This document shows, one piece after another, positions 41,840-52,008 of a stretch of 64,000 nucleotides of DNA. The first letter of the stretch is position 1. Every line of letters starts with the position of its first letter. The notes below the pieces were generated by a model. It had not been told where the DNA came from, did not search any database, and worked only from the letters and a program-made list of their open reading frames with translations. The stretch lies in contig CM036755.1 in the NCBI GenBank assembly GCA_020796225.1, forward strand, positions 62,432,652 to 62,496,651. Reading direction: 5' to 3'. The translations under genes and the position numbers were made by a program. This DNA comes from Arion vulgaris (Eukaryota; Mollusca; Gastropoda; Stylommatophora; Arionidae).

Positions 41840-42125
41840 TAGACATTCATGGAATATAAGATGGACTAAATGGATGAATTCAGGAGAATATATACATATT
41901 GGGAGACATCATATGGAATATGATGGACATAAATGGGATGAATTCAGAGAATATATCCATATTGGGAGACATCATCATGGAATATAAGATGGACATAAAA
42001 TGGGATGAATTCAGGAGAATATATCCATATTGGGAGACATCACCATGGAATATAAGATGGACATAAAATGGATGAATTCAGGAGAAGTGATGAAATCAGA
42101 GAAATGTCAGGTCAACTACTAGTAA
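41840..42125 (+). repeat. Minisatellite grown from RTE-L sequence, about 65-bp unit
   Basis: Four units of ttgggagacatcatcatgga, tataagatggacataaaatg and ggatgaattcaggagaat. The last unit continues into gatgaaatcagagaaatgtc and aggtcaactactagtaac, matching RTE-L at 9156-9225. Confidence 0.8.
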
Positions 42126-42139
42126 CAACTACAGGTAGC

Positions 42140-42295
42140 CCGTGAATGGAGCTAATCTGGCATATATGTATGGAAATGAGAAGGTTCAGTTATGACGTGT
42201 ATAGGTCAATGTTTGTGACTGTAATTGTACGGAAGGGGCGATGAACAAATGTGACGTAGACGAGCTAGTCAGAACCGTTTAGAATGTAAATAAAC
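42140..42295 (+). mobile_element. Fragment related to the 50140 MITE
   Basis: Blocks gcatatatgtatgga, gacgtgtataggtca, gatgaacaaatgtgacgt and ctagtcagaaccg match the 50140 element in reverse. Terminal repeats are lost. Confidence 0.6.
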
Positions 42296-42299
42296 ACAA

Positions 42300-42362
42300 C
42301 TCAGGTAACAGTGGTTCTATTCTTTACACCCCAATGTGGGATCCGGTAACCACCCGGGCAAT
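42300..42362 (-). mobile_element. SINE-A2 5' fragment
   Basis: It holds gtaacagtggttctattc and ttaaccaccc-like head sequence only. Confidence 0.6.
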
Positions 42363-42477
42363 ACATATTCAAAGAACTTCTGGTTGATATATACATATTC
42401 CAAGTACTTCTTTTGTTTTATCTATATTTAAAGCATTATATATATGGAAACTATGAAACGAATACTGATAGTGATTA

Positions 42478-42790
42478 CATAGAAACTTATCGCATACCAA
42501 AACAAATGTTGTTCTGTGAACTTTCGGAGGAAAGAGGCACCAGGGCAGACCACTGCTAGATATAAAGATGTCTGCAAAGCCTCAAAGGAAAACTTTCTAT
42601 AGTCCCAGCACATGTAAGGACTAGCTAATGACAGAGTTGTGTGGAAAGCCAAATTACGAAAGGGTGCAGAGTATTTTGAGAAGAGACTTATGTATGAGCT
42701 GAACGACAAGAGAGAAAAGCGAAAACTCAGAAGTTGTCACAGTAAAACACTTGCCAATTGACCGTCTGTAAAGACGAAAAAGGCCATGTA
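42478..42790 (+). pseudogene. RTE-J 3' region
   Basis: It encodes ETYRIPKQMLFCELSEER, then in shifted frames CLQSLKGKL and REKRKTQK-like sequence. It is over 90% like the copy at 32672-32970 by eye. Confidence 0.75.
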
Positions 42791-42944
42791 CATATTTAAA
42801 GCATATCAACTTGTTGTATACATATATATTGGAAGTAGTCCTTTCTGATAAACGTATTGCAGACATTTTTTGTGGATACATGTAGTCTAGAAATCCTTCT
42901 TTCTTGTGTATTGTTTTGTATTGTATCATTCTCCTTTTGTTGCA

Positions 42945-43380
42945 GAAGGCCCAAGTGAGATGGGCATGTAACGTTGCTCGGATGCCCGATAGACGCATCC
43001 CAAAACAGTTGATGTATGGCGAGCTTAAAGGGGGCAGACGTTCAGTTGGAGGACAGCGAAAACGATTTCAATACACTCTTAAAGTGTCTCTAAAATGTTT
43101 CGATATAGAAATCACGTGCTGGGAATCCCTCGCGCAAGATGGCCAAATATGGCGTTGTAACAACACAAGAGAAACTCGCATAGATGAGAATCGTCGTGCC
43201 GTTGAAACACACTAAAAACGAGCTGCGCAAAAAGACAAAACATACAAGACCTACATGTCTAACTTTGATCATGCGCTACGGGATTGTGTTCTAGGATTGG
43301 ATTCTACATTCACCTCCGCGCACACCAGAGATGTGTAGCAGCACACTCTGAGACTGTTGTCATCATCGTTTGCGATGGAC
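42945..43380 (+). pseudogene. RTE-K C-terminal region
   Basis: It encodes LLQKAQVRWACNVARMPDRR, IPKQLMYGELKGGRRSVGGQ, RKRFQYTLKVSLKCFDIEI and CWESLAQDGQIWRCN. A stop follows TH at 43213. The tail LDSTFTSAHTRDV lies in the same frame beyond it. Nearly the same as 55015-55470. Confidence 0.8.
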
Positions 43381-44360
43381 GGCTATTACATTATCATATC
43401 CCTCTCATACTGTCATAAGTTGTATAGTGCCTGCAAACAATATATCCATACTGCTCTACACTGAACAAATCGTTCAATCGTTTATATGAATAGGAGTCCG
43501 ATATTTCTGGCCTCTTTTATTAAAGCTCGTTTCAGGGTATCCTATGTGTACAAAAGAATAAGAAGTTTTAAGAACCACTGGGGAAGCATCGAAGCCAATA
43601 ATTATAATAAAAAAAACCCAGATAATAAACAAGTATAAGCGGTATTAACAAATTACCAGACACAGGATTCGAACCACAGATCTTTATTTCTTACTACACC
43701 CGCTCTATATTGAAGAATTTGCCTCCAACTTCAATGCACGGTCTAGCACATTCTGGTTTATGAATACTGAAATATTTTTTCACCACATTAGATTCTTAGT
43801 GTTCATCAAGAAAAGTGCATCGTGCGTACTTGAAAAAATATTTTTGTTTGTTGATTGATTGTCCATGATTCTTGTCGAAATGAAAGTATTGTAATTATAG
43901 AACACAGTATTTGTAATGATCATCACTGGCAAGATGTCATCAAGTCATCTCTCAAATCTCAATGTTATACCGCCTTCATTTCTTTTAGACTCAATTTACT
44001 GTCAGCTTGATCTTATTCGACATTCAGTCCATGCAACGATAAGTTGAAAAAGTTAGTTGGAATTGGTGGAGTGAGAGAGGGACACGTATAGATTAGATCC
44101 TATTCTTCCGCATCGAAGTCTCTGAAATCGTTTTCACTACTACGCGCTGGAAAATAATCAGAAAAATTCCCATCGATTCCTGACCTCACAGTATGTGAGG
44201 TCAAGCGCTGGGTCCCTTCGGAAATTTACGAAAAATACGGAGATCCCCTGTGTTTAAGTCACAGGTTAAGATGCTTTGGAAATTAGATTTTGAAATAGGA
44301 GAAACCGCTCTTCCTTGTTCAGACAAAATGTGAAATATTAGAGGTTGAATTAGATGTCCT
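43381..44360. other. About 1 kb without recognised content
   Basis: AT-rich with no family match. A tRNA-like piece, caggattcgaaccaca, sits near 43662-43677 but lacks a matching A box. Possibly single-copy sequence. Confidence 0.4.
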
Positions 44361-44367
44361 CTAAATC

Positions 44368-44531
44368 CAGTGGCGGCTCGTGATCCTTTTTGTTGGTGGG
44401 GCAGACTCAAATTTTCGGGAAAATATGTTTTGGGTTAGGTTATATTTTAATTTATTAACTAATAAATACACGTTATACATTATTTTTGGTAGGGCACGGC
44501 CCCACTGGCCCTTAATGACCAGCCGCTACTG
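44368..44531. mobile_element. hAT MITE, 164 bp
   Basis: Same element as at 39340. Flanks tctaaatc (44360-44367) and tccaaatc (44532-44539) differ by one base. Confidence 0.85.
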
Positions 44532-44644
44532 TCCAAATCTATCATCTTAAAACATTTAAGAGAGATAGCCTGAATAAAATCAATTGCATGGAAAAATTGA
44601 ATGTGTTGGGTAGAAAAGATTAAATCTTGCAGTTTAGCTACCAA

Positions 44645-44820
44645 CTTTGGCTGAAATCGGATGCATGTGTCCTAAACGTGTAGAAGTCTATGTGTTAGGG
44701 GCCTACCAAACCATTGTGCAACGTACATTGTACATTGTACACGTTCTTGGCAAAGATCAAACATATCACAAAGAGTGATTATAATTAGTCGTAAAGAACG
44801 AACGCAAAGAAGAAGAAGAC
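44645..44820 (+). mobile_element. SINE-A2 3' two-thirds
   Basis: It starts at tttggctgaaatcggatg and ends in a GAAGAAGAAGA tail. A tacattgtacattgtac stretch is a local duplication. Confidence 0.75.
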
Positions 44821-44864
44821 GACTACCAACTTAGTGCTATTTTGTTTTACCCACAATCTATTAG

Positions 44865-45005
44865 ATTCTCCGTCAGGAGTTAATTCTTATTTTTCATATT
44901 TGTTCACCTACACACTCTGATATAACCAAAACAAGGTTCGCCTTAGGTTGAAAGGTCTTGCCTCGGCTTAAAGAGACTGTAATCCCTTAAACAACCAACA
45001 ATAAA
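44865..45005 (-). mobile_element. Repeat family Q
   Basis: Reverse complement of the 27772 repeat in order: agttaattcttattt, tctgatataaccaaa, ggttcgccttagg. Confidence 0.5.
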
Positions 45006-45017
45006 ACACAAACTTAA

Positions 45018-45477
45018 TACTCTCTCTCTCTCGCGCGATCACCGCTTAGACTGATGTGCCAGCTTTCCCCATCAATCTCATTCATGTGGAAATCTGATTC
45101 ATGCAGTATTAGCATTGGTGGGATTTGTCACATCTTCAGCGCCATCTGGAGCTCTGGTGCCTATCCTTCGGTGATAACCCGTCTGCCCAGCGTGTTCGTA
45201 GCGCTTTGGGACTACGGGGACTATCCATCTGTGTGTGCGGGTTCAATTCCGCGGGATGGCAGAAAAAGCCACAGACTCCCCAGATTTACGGTGTTCGTGG
45301 CACCGAACCGAAGGGTTACGATGTCTATGGCACCGAGCCGAAGAGCTGAAAAGCTCAAGTGCTTCTGGATCGAAAAAAATCCTTCGGTGATGTGTCCGGT
45401 TTTATCCAGCGTTTACTGGGTTCGCTCTCCGTCAGCCTTGGGCTGTCCCCAACCGACCTGCAAGGCAGCAGGTTAAA
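45018..45477 (+). mobile_element. Repeat family N, split by SINE-B
   Basis: The left part 45018-45175 and right part 45380-45477 form one continuous repeat when the SINE-B and one copy of its duplicated target are removed. It starts with a (CT)n run. Confidence 0.7.
45176..45379 (+). mobile_element. SINE-B, 204 bp, 12-bp target duplication
   Basis: Perfect tccttcggtgat flanks at 45164-45175 and 45380-45391. A-box-like tagcgctttgggactacg, B box gttcaattccgcgg, tail gatcgaaaaaaa. Best reference copy of the family. Confidence 0.92.
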
Positions 45478-45751
45478 CTTAGTACAACGTACTAGAACTA
45501 TTTCTTTTCTTATTCTTCAATGAGGAAGATCAGTTCTTGCTCTTTGGCTCATTGTCATACATCGGTATCTGCATGTGTTGGTAAGTTGTTGGTGTTTCAT
45601 ATAATGTGTCCCATTTATCATGTCATTACAGGAAGAAGAATTATGGTGACATGGGTTACGGTTTGACACACAAGGAGATGAGGGTCAGCAGTTTTGTGAT
45701 GACGTGTACACAACTCGAACTCTGTTGTTGTTTGTGTACGTTTTTATGAAC
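45478..45751. other. No feature seen
   Basis: No coding or repeat signal recognised. Confidence 0.35.
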
Positions 45752-45942
45752 CAAGTTGCCTGCCTGCCCAGTGTGTTCGTTGCGCGTTGGACGACGGGTG
45801 ACAACCCCCCTGTGAGTGCGGTTCCATTTTGCGGGCTGGCAGAAGAGCCACAGGTTCTTCAGATTTACGGTGTGCGTGGCATCTAACCGAAGGGTTACGA
45901 TGTCCATGGAACCGAGGAACTGAAAAAGTTCAAGTCCTATCC
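45752..45942 (+). mobile_element. SINE-B
   Basis: Head gcgcgttggacgacgggtg, B-box-like gttccattttgcgg, body to ttcaagtcc. The A-rich tail is replaced by the CATC microsatellite. Confidence 0.8.
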
Positions 45943-46225
45943 ATCCTCCCATCTCATCTATCCTATCCATTCCATCTATCCATCCCCCCATCTATCTACC
46001 TATCCATCCATCCATCTATCCATCCCCCATCCATCCATGAAACTGATTCATCCATCCACCCCTCCCCCGCCCCCATCCATCCATCTATCTGTCCATCCAT
46101 CCATCCATCATTTGATTTATTCATCCGTCCATCCTTGCCCCACATCCATCCATCTATCCATACAATTGATCAATCCATCCAACACCTTCCCCCATACACA
46201 TTCATCCATCCATCTTTTACATCTA
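45943..46225 (+). repeat. (CATC)n-type microsatellite
   Basis: Irregular CATC/TATC tetranucleotides for about 280 bp, starting where the tail of the SINE-B should be. Confidence 0.85.
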
Positions 46226-46229
46226 TATT

Positions 46230-46490
46230 TATGGCTCGCCCGTATGGCATTGAGGCCCGGAAGGGAAGCAAAGAATAGTACCACTGCGACCTACAAGTCA
46301 TGTCGTAAGAGTCGACCGATTTATTACCTATGGAATCTACCCTAGTAAATAAAAAGCATGACAGAAATCGGATGTGCTGGCCTACTTGTAGGCACATAAC
46401 CGGCACAACGTACAATCGCTCTTAGGCTCAGATCACATACAAATCACACAGAGTGGTTAACAAGTGTCGATATGGAGCGTTCGAAGTAGA
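46230..46490 (+). mobile_element. SINE-A, full length
   Basis: Head ctcgcccgtatggcattgag, core with a one-base change (taagagtcgac), tail gttcgaagtagaaga. Confidence 0.85.
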
Positions 46491-46499
46491 AGATGAATA

Positions 46500-47270
46500 T
46501 ATTCGTTTTAAATAAATCTAGTGTTTTTTCAATACTAAAGCTTATCCATTTCAAACGCCCATTCCCCACCCCCACCCAGTCTCTAAAGTATCCATCAGCC
46601 ATTCTCCCACCGGAATCTGCAAACTATTTGGGTCACCAGTGACCAAAGAAATGTAGGTCGAGGTCGCCATGAACGTCGGTATGGCGAGAAACGAGCGCGG
46701 GATAGAAAAATAGGAGATTGAAATCAAATCAGTGAAGGTCAGAGGTGAGAGGTGGACACAAACGTGGTGGAGAACTGAAAGACGCCATCAAAATAAAACT
46801 GACTATAGAAATTCTAGTACGTGGTAGGGAGATTGAAAGTGAGTGGAGTGGCGTGTTTGTTGTCGGATGACGAGAAGGATGGAAACAATAAGTCAGAGAT
46901 ATAAGAAGGACACAGTTTTAGGACGGAGATGGCGTCAGGGTGGTTCGAGGTGGTGAATGTTGTGGAGAGAGCGAAGACGTGTGAAAATGAGGAGAAAAAA
47001 CAGAAAGATGAGAAGCGAATGCTGGTGTTGGTGAGTAGTTAGGGATTGTGTGACTGAAGGTTACGTGTGTTGGGTAAAAATGGTAGGGAGGGGGTGGACG
47101 GGTGGACAGGTGATTGTTTGTGAGGGCACAGCCAATTCTAAACTCTATGAGATGGTGAAGGGTGGGTAGTTCTGTGATGTGGTTGGGGAAGGGAGAAATA
47201 AAGATGAAATGGTAACGGTGGGTGCGGTAAGGATGAATGAGATTGGGGAAAATAAAAATCGTAACATATC
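46500..47270 (+). other. Purine-rich stretch without reading frame
   Basis: From about 46640 to 47260 the plus strand is dominated by G and A, with few C runs. No frame longer than a few dozen codons and no repeat family. Not interpreted. Confidence 0.45.
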
Positions 47271-47275
47271 CTTGA

Positions 47276-47530
47276 CTTCTTCTTCTTCAAACGCTCCATA
47301 TCGAAGACTTATTAAACACTTTTTGTGATTTCTATGTGATCTAAGCCTAAGAGCGATTGTACGCTGTCCTGTTATGTCTTACAAGTAGGCCAGCATATCC
47401 GATTTCTGCGCTGCTTTTTATTTACTAGGGTAGCTTCCCTAGGTCCTGCATCAATCGCCTCTTACGACACGTCAGTGTAGGTCGCAGTGGTACTATTCCT
47501 TGCTTCCCTTACGGCCCAGGCCCCACACCG
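47276..47530 (-). mobile_element. SINE-A, full length
   Basis: Minus strand from cggtgtggggcctgggcc to a GAAGAAGAAG tail at 47276-47287. Core cgtaagaggcgattg. Confidence 0.85.
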
Positions 47531-47534
47531 GTGA

Positions 47535-47690
47535 TATCCGTTACAGTACTTCGTCAGCAACCACAGTAAACGAGTTGTTGATTTTCAAGTCACCACTTAT
47601 ACGTTCAGTAGTCTGGCAATGCTTTCTAACAGGTCAATTTTTTACTGATCGTAAAAATTAAAGGGGAAAAAATTTGGAAAACTGTAGAAA
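47535..47690 (-). mobile_element. SINE-D 3' part
   Basis: Blocks cgtcagcaaccacagtaaac, gtcaccacttatacgttcag and tagtctggcaatgc match the 3428 copy. Confidence 0.6.
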
Positions 47691-47764
47691 ATCAAAATTC
47701 ACTTCTTACACAGTACAGAAAATCTAGAATCGGACAATAAATTCATCATCCCTCAAATGAAAAT

Positions 47765-47925
47765 CAAAGTGAATTTCTTCACTTCTACTGTATTCTTTGA
47801 TTGATAAAGGTCTTTTGGTCGAAAAGTTGCTGTATACTGTTTTTTTGTATTTTGTAAAACTACAGTAATTTGTTTTTACGTGTTTCACCATTACTACACA
47901 GTTTTACTGAGTTTCCCTTATATCG
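47765..47925 (+). mobile_element. Penelope-like terminal repeat
   Basis: It reads attgataaaggtctttt, ggtcgaaaagttgctg, aaactacagtaatttg and gttttactgagt in the orientation of the 50460 element. Confidence 0.65.
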
Positions 47926-48489
47926 ATAAAGTTAAATATCCTTGCGATAACGATTATAAAAACCGAAAAAACTGTGACCAACTTGGTCTTGTTTGGAAAA
48001 AAACAAACAATAGACTTCAAGACCTATATGTTTTGTAAGTTACAACAAAATTCGATAACGAAAACAGTAGGGAGGAAACCAAAAGACGCTGAAAGGCAGA
48101 AAGATTAAAAAGAAAGAATAGAAAAGAATTGATAGTGAAACCATACCTTCATGTGGAGATACCATTAAGAAAGTCTTGAATACACACCAGGCAGGAAGGG
48201 CATCAGACAACTCCAGGGGAGTCTTCCATAAGAGCAGACAAGTATTTCTTAAGACTTTAACGGTAAAGATGGCACAGTATGTCGCAGTGTAGTTCAATGA
48301 GAATTTTAATTACAAGACATGATACATTTCTTCAGAGTATTGGTAGGCTTACACTTATAATTATTTGAGTAACTTAATTAGCATACGCTGTAGAATGATA
48401 CAGTCTCGACGTTGTTCTAATGAGAGTACTCAAATATTTGCACAGTACGTTTCAGCACTTCTAATATATCTTCTTTTTCTAAGCATGTT
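47926..48489. other. No feature seen
   Basis: About 560 bp without recognised family or exon. Confidence 0.35.
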
Positions 48490-48661
48490 TTGTTTTACAG
48501 CTTCAGGACAAGAAGAAGAAGAAAGTGAATCAAATGATAGGAGAAATAGGACCAATTTTAAAATGCAAACATGTCACCATGAACACAAAAAAGCAATGTT
48601 CAACACAATATTTCTCTCCGCATTATGCTAGCAGTGCCAAACCTAGAAACTGACTTCAAAC
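48490..48661 (+). pseudogene. RTE-H, left part of a split copy
   Basis: It encodes, with shifts, NRTNFKMQTCHHEHKKAMFN and TIFLSAL. It matches 30230-30310 of the longest copy and continues at 49115. Confidence 0.7.
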
Positions 48662-49114
48662 CAGTGGCGGCTCATCATTAAGGCCAGTGGCCGGACCTAC
48701 AAAAACGTGTAACGTATTAACTATTTTATAAATATTTTGTTCATATAATGTGTTCATATACCTTTACTAGAATATGGGTACCAAAGGGCCTACCAAAAAA
48801 CTTGTCAAGTTTTCTAAACGTTGGTCAGATGTGTAACTTGTAATAAATAATTGTGTACAATAAATATTTTAAACGTTTAACAATAACAACTTGTCGTTTT
48901 CTACTAATTCCTTTTAACTGTCAGTCTAAGACATTGCCTAAAGATGTAGGTACCAACTGTCAGTCAAACGTCATTGGTCACTGAAGAAAGGGCGATTAAC
49001 TTCCCGGAATATATAAATAATAGTAAGTACAAAAATATAATCTAACCTAAACCTTGATTTTTCTGACTATTTTTGTCTGGCCCCACCAACAAAAATAATA
49101 ACGAGCCGCCACTG
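48662..49114. mobile_element. hAT MITE, longer form, 453 bp
   Basis: Inverted ends cagtggcggctcat and gagccgccactg. The 8-bp flanks are cttcaaac (48654-48661) and catcaaac (49115-49122). The ends are those of the 165-bp MITE, but the middle is about 290 bp longer. It split the RTE-H copy. Confidence 0.85.
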
Positions 49115-49490
49115 CATCAAACGATAGAAGAAAACTAGTCACGACAGAGATGAAGTGTTTACGCAGAATGCTGGGGTAACAAGAAGAGACCGGTTGAGAA
49201 ATGAAGACATCAGAAAAAAGTGAGTACAATATCAGTACTAGACTTCATCAAGAAACAACAAATTAAATGGTTCGGTCAAGTAAACAGATTACCAACAGAC
49301 AGTGTACCTCAAAGAGCAATGCTGCTCCGATACAATAGATACAAAGTAAAAGGCAGGTCACTCAAAAGATGGACCTCAGAGATAACAGAGGCGACGAAAG
49401 ACACTATCTACAAAGGCACACAAAGACCGGTTTTAGAAATCTCTTCTACCTGACGCTGTGAGACAAAACAGGATTCGAGAAAAGAAAGAA
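49115..49490 (+). pseudogene. RTE-H, right part of a split copy
   Basis: It encodes RRKLVTTEMKCLRRMLG (shifted), then LDFIKKQQIKWFGQVNRLPT, DSVPQRAMLLRYNRYKVKGR and EITEATKDTIYK. It ends in the family's tgagacaaaacaggattcga sequence and an AAGAAGAAG tail. Confidence 0.8.
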
Positions 49491-49555
49491 AAAGAAGAAG
49501 AAGGTAACATGTTTGAATTTCAAAATAAGAACTGGGAATTAAAGATGGAAATGGA

Positions 49556-49760
49556 ATCTCTCTCTCTGCGATTACCGCTCAGACCGATGTACCAGATTTT
49601 CCCATAAATTCTATTCATGTGGAAATCTGATTCACGCAGCTTAGCATTGGTGTGTTTTACGTCACATCTTCAGCACCATTTGGAACTCTGGTGCTTATCC
49701 TTCGGCGATTTGTCCGGTTTCAGCAGCGTTTACTCGTTTCGCTCTCGTTTGTAGCCATCT
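49556..49760 (+). mobile_element. Repeat family N
   Basis: It begins with a CT run. It shares gtggaaatctgattca, tcacatcttcagc and cttatccttcgg with the 45018 copy. Confidence 0.65.
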
Positions 49761-49784
49761 AATGTTTTTACGGTGGGGTAGCTA

Positions 49785-49890
49785 GTCCCACGCCCAACCT
49801 CCTTAGTCACCTCTTACGACATGCGTGGCAGGTAACAGTGGTTCTATTCTTTACATCCCAAGTTGGGTCCCGGCAACCACTTGGGTGGGA
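49785..49890 (-). mobile_element. SINE-A2 5' part
   Basis: It includes tagtcacctcttacgacatg and cagtggttctattc, ending at the head (accacttgggtggg). Confidence 0.7.
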
Positions 49891-50139
49891 AATTGCATGA
49901 AAGAAATCAAAAGAAAAACAAACATCATCATCACTATCAGGCCTCGTCGCGCCCAATGAGACGTAAGACAGAGACACAATTGTTTCTCTAAATTCGATCT
50001 TCTGTCTTTATTTCTACCTCAAACATAGACATATTACTTTTGCCAACTGTGAGCTGTGCTTCAAAAGTCCTACTTCACATGCCACTAGGTCTCTCATTCC
50101 CTACTGTGTCCATTGCATTGCATGTATTGGTTGCTTATA
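49891..50139. other. No feature seen
   Basis: Short stretch without recognised content. Confidence 0.3.
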
Positions 50140-50404
50140 CAGTGTTCAAGATAAAAGTAGCCCGATTGATAAATCAAAAGTTGTCAGTTACGCATTGCAT
50201 TTTGTCTATTTACTATTTAAACCGGTTCTGACTAGCTCGTCGTTACGTCACATTTATTCATCGCCCTTCCCGCACCAAAATTAAACACCATCACAAAAAG
50301 ACACGCTTACTTGACCTATACTACGTCATAATTGAATCATCTCATATTCATACATATATGCAAAATTGTTCCCTTGACAAGCTACTTTTATCTTGAACAC
50401 CTTG
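50140..50404. mobile_element. MITE with TA-flanked inverted ends, Tc1/mariner-like
   Basis: The left end gtgttcaagataaaagtagc is exactly inverted at the right (gctacttttatcttgaacac). TA dinucleotides lie next to both ends (50138-50139 and 50405-50406). At 265 bp it has no transposase. Confidence 0.75.
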
Positions 50405-50459
50405 TATTTTCTCCAGAGCCAACTGTAAACTTACAACTCTGGATATTAGACTTAAGGCG
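50405..50459. other. Linker, unassigned
   Basis: No feature recognised between the MITE and the Penelope-like coding region. Confidence 0.3.
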
Positions 50460-51235
50460 AATGTGTATCCAGAGTCATTTTGACACTGTCCAGTGTGGCC
50501 GCTGACGTTGCAATACGTGTGCTTATGTGATACAGACTCGTACTGTATCTTTTCCTTTGGCCACGTTCGTTATTGAAGATGGATTCACATGCGAGTCCCT
50601 AAATACTCGTATAATCTACGCCATCACTTGCATACGGCGTGCTAAGGCATATATCGGCGAAACAGGCAAAATGCTCAGTGACCGTTTCGGCCAACACTTA
50701 CGCGATATACGCCGATGCTCTGTGACCCTTGTAGCCACTCATTTCAACGGAACTGACCATTTGGGTGCAAGCGACGTTCAGGTCACTGCCATCCGATCAC
50801 GTTCCTTTGATGATCGTAGTCGATTTCCTCTTTAGAATCGCTTTATTTCTGTATTTGGTACCTTACGACCTCATGGACTCAACGCTCTACATTCCTATGC
50901 TTCTTAGTACTTTCTCTTCTCATGTTCTATATTTTAAATGTGTATATGTTAAATGTATATGAGTCATATATTTACTTGATATTTTATTGATTGTCTTCTT
51001 TTCCCACTTCTATTTTTTCTGTATTTATTTCGTTACATATTTAATGTCAAAGTCTATATGTTGTGTTCTGTGACATTCGTCACTTTTGTTGTATCTTTTG
51101 CTTGATAAAGGCCTATTGGTCAAAACGTTGCTATGCATTGCCATTGTGTGTGTATTTTATAAAACTGCAGTCCTTTGTAAGTACGTGTTTCGCCATTCAA
51201 CATAGTTTTACTACAGTCTCCATCTATATATGTTT
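50460..51235 (+). pseudogene. Penelope-like element, GIY-YIG endonuclease end and 3' terminal block
   Basis: Before 50527 a shifted frame gives a CGR-stop-RCNTC segment typical of the linker of Penelope-like elements. The open frame 50527-50835 then gives FVIEDGFTCESLNTRIIYAI and AKAYIGETGKMLSDRFGQHL, then VATHFNGTDH. This is the GIY-YIG nuclease fold, with YIGETG, the following arginine and the THFN block. Canonical GIY is altered to AKA. Downstream (51045-51235) is the terminal block ttgcttgataaaggcc, repeated elsewhere in the window. The reverse transcriptase part is missing upstream. Confidence 0.78.
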
Positions 51236-51236
51236 A

Positions 51237-51310
51237 ATAGGGGGCATACACATTTTAGAAAGGCTTAGGTGGGACATGGCACACACAAATGTTGGGAAAC
51301 ACTGCTCTAT
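51237..51310. mobile_element. hAT-like right terminus (possible)
   Basis: It ends gttgggaaacactgctctata, resembling the expected right end of the 15528 element. Confidence 0.35.
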
Positions 51311-51567
51311 AGGGAAGACATAACAAATGTATGGTTTTTCCAGACCGCGCAGCTTAAAAACACTGATTCGTTCGATTGATGACAGAAACGAATTATAGAG
51401 TTCATTGAAACTGTTGATGTGATTTGATGACTGACAGAAGAACGATGAATAAATGTAAGGAAGGGTCACGTTAACTTCTATTAGAAGCAAAAGTCATTTA
51501 AGCTGTGACAACTATTGAGATCAGTGCACGCACGTACAGATTTTCTTCTTATAAATATCTCACACAT
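51311..51567. other. No feature seen
   Basis: Nothing recognised. Confidence 0.3.
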
Positions 51568-51575
51568 GTCAAACC

Positions 51576-51922
51576 ATGGCCTCCGATAACATAAGGTCGG
51601 CGAGCTCAGGTAAACAAAAATTATCTGAAATCAGACCGCGTGTCATCGCATTCCAGTTTTGTTAGAGAAAGAGAAATTAATGTTAAAACTCAACACAACA
51701 TGCTAAAACAAGGTTATTTTATGTTGCAAGTTAAGTTTAAAACAAAAGAATATCAGTATTATTAACATTTTTCATCAAGAAATTACCACGGACTAATAGA
51801 ATTGTGTCAAATTGCAGAACATTTTACAGTGTTCTATCAAACACTTTAAAAACCAGCCCCATTAAAGAGGAATTTTAATTTTCCCATCTGAGCTAGTCGA
51901 CATTATGTTGCCAGTGGCCACG
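51576..51922. mobile_element. MITE, 347 bp, hAT-like
   Basis: Perfect 8-bp flanks gtcaaacc at 51568-51575 and 51923-51930. Inverted ends centre on aacataaggtcggc. Sister of the element at 36814 and source of the repeat at 2572. Confidence 0.85.
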
Positions 51923-52008
51923 GTCAAACCTGCGTTCCGGCAATGTTGACCTGTACAACTTTGCTTCTCCAAATAGAGTTAGCTATGCATTGTATGAAGT
52001 GAATGAAA

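Noticed and set aside
43655..43690. A tRNA gene or SINE head at caggattcgaaccaca
   Set aside because: A lone B-box-like string without an A box or family body.
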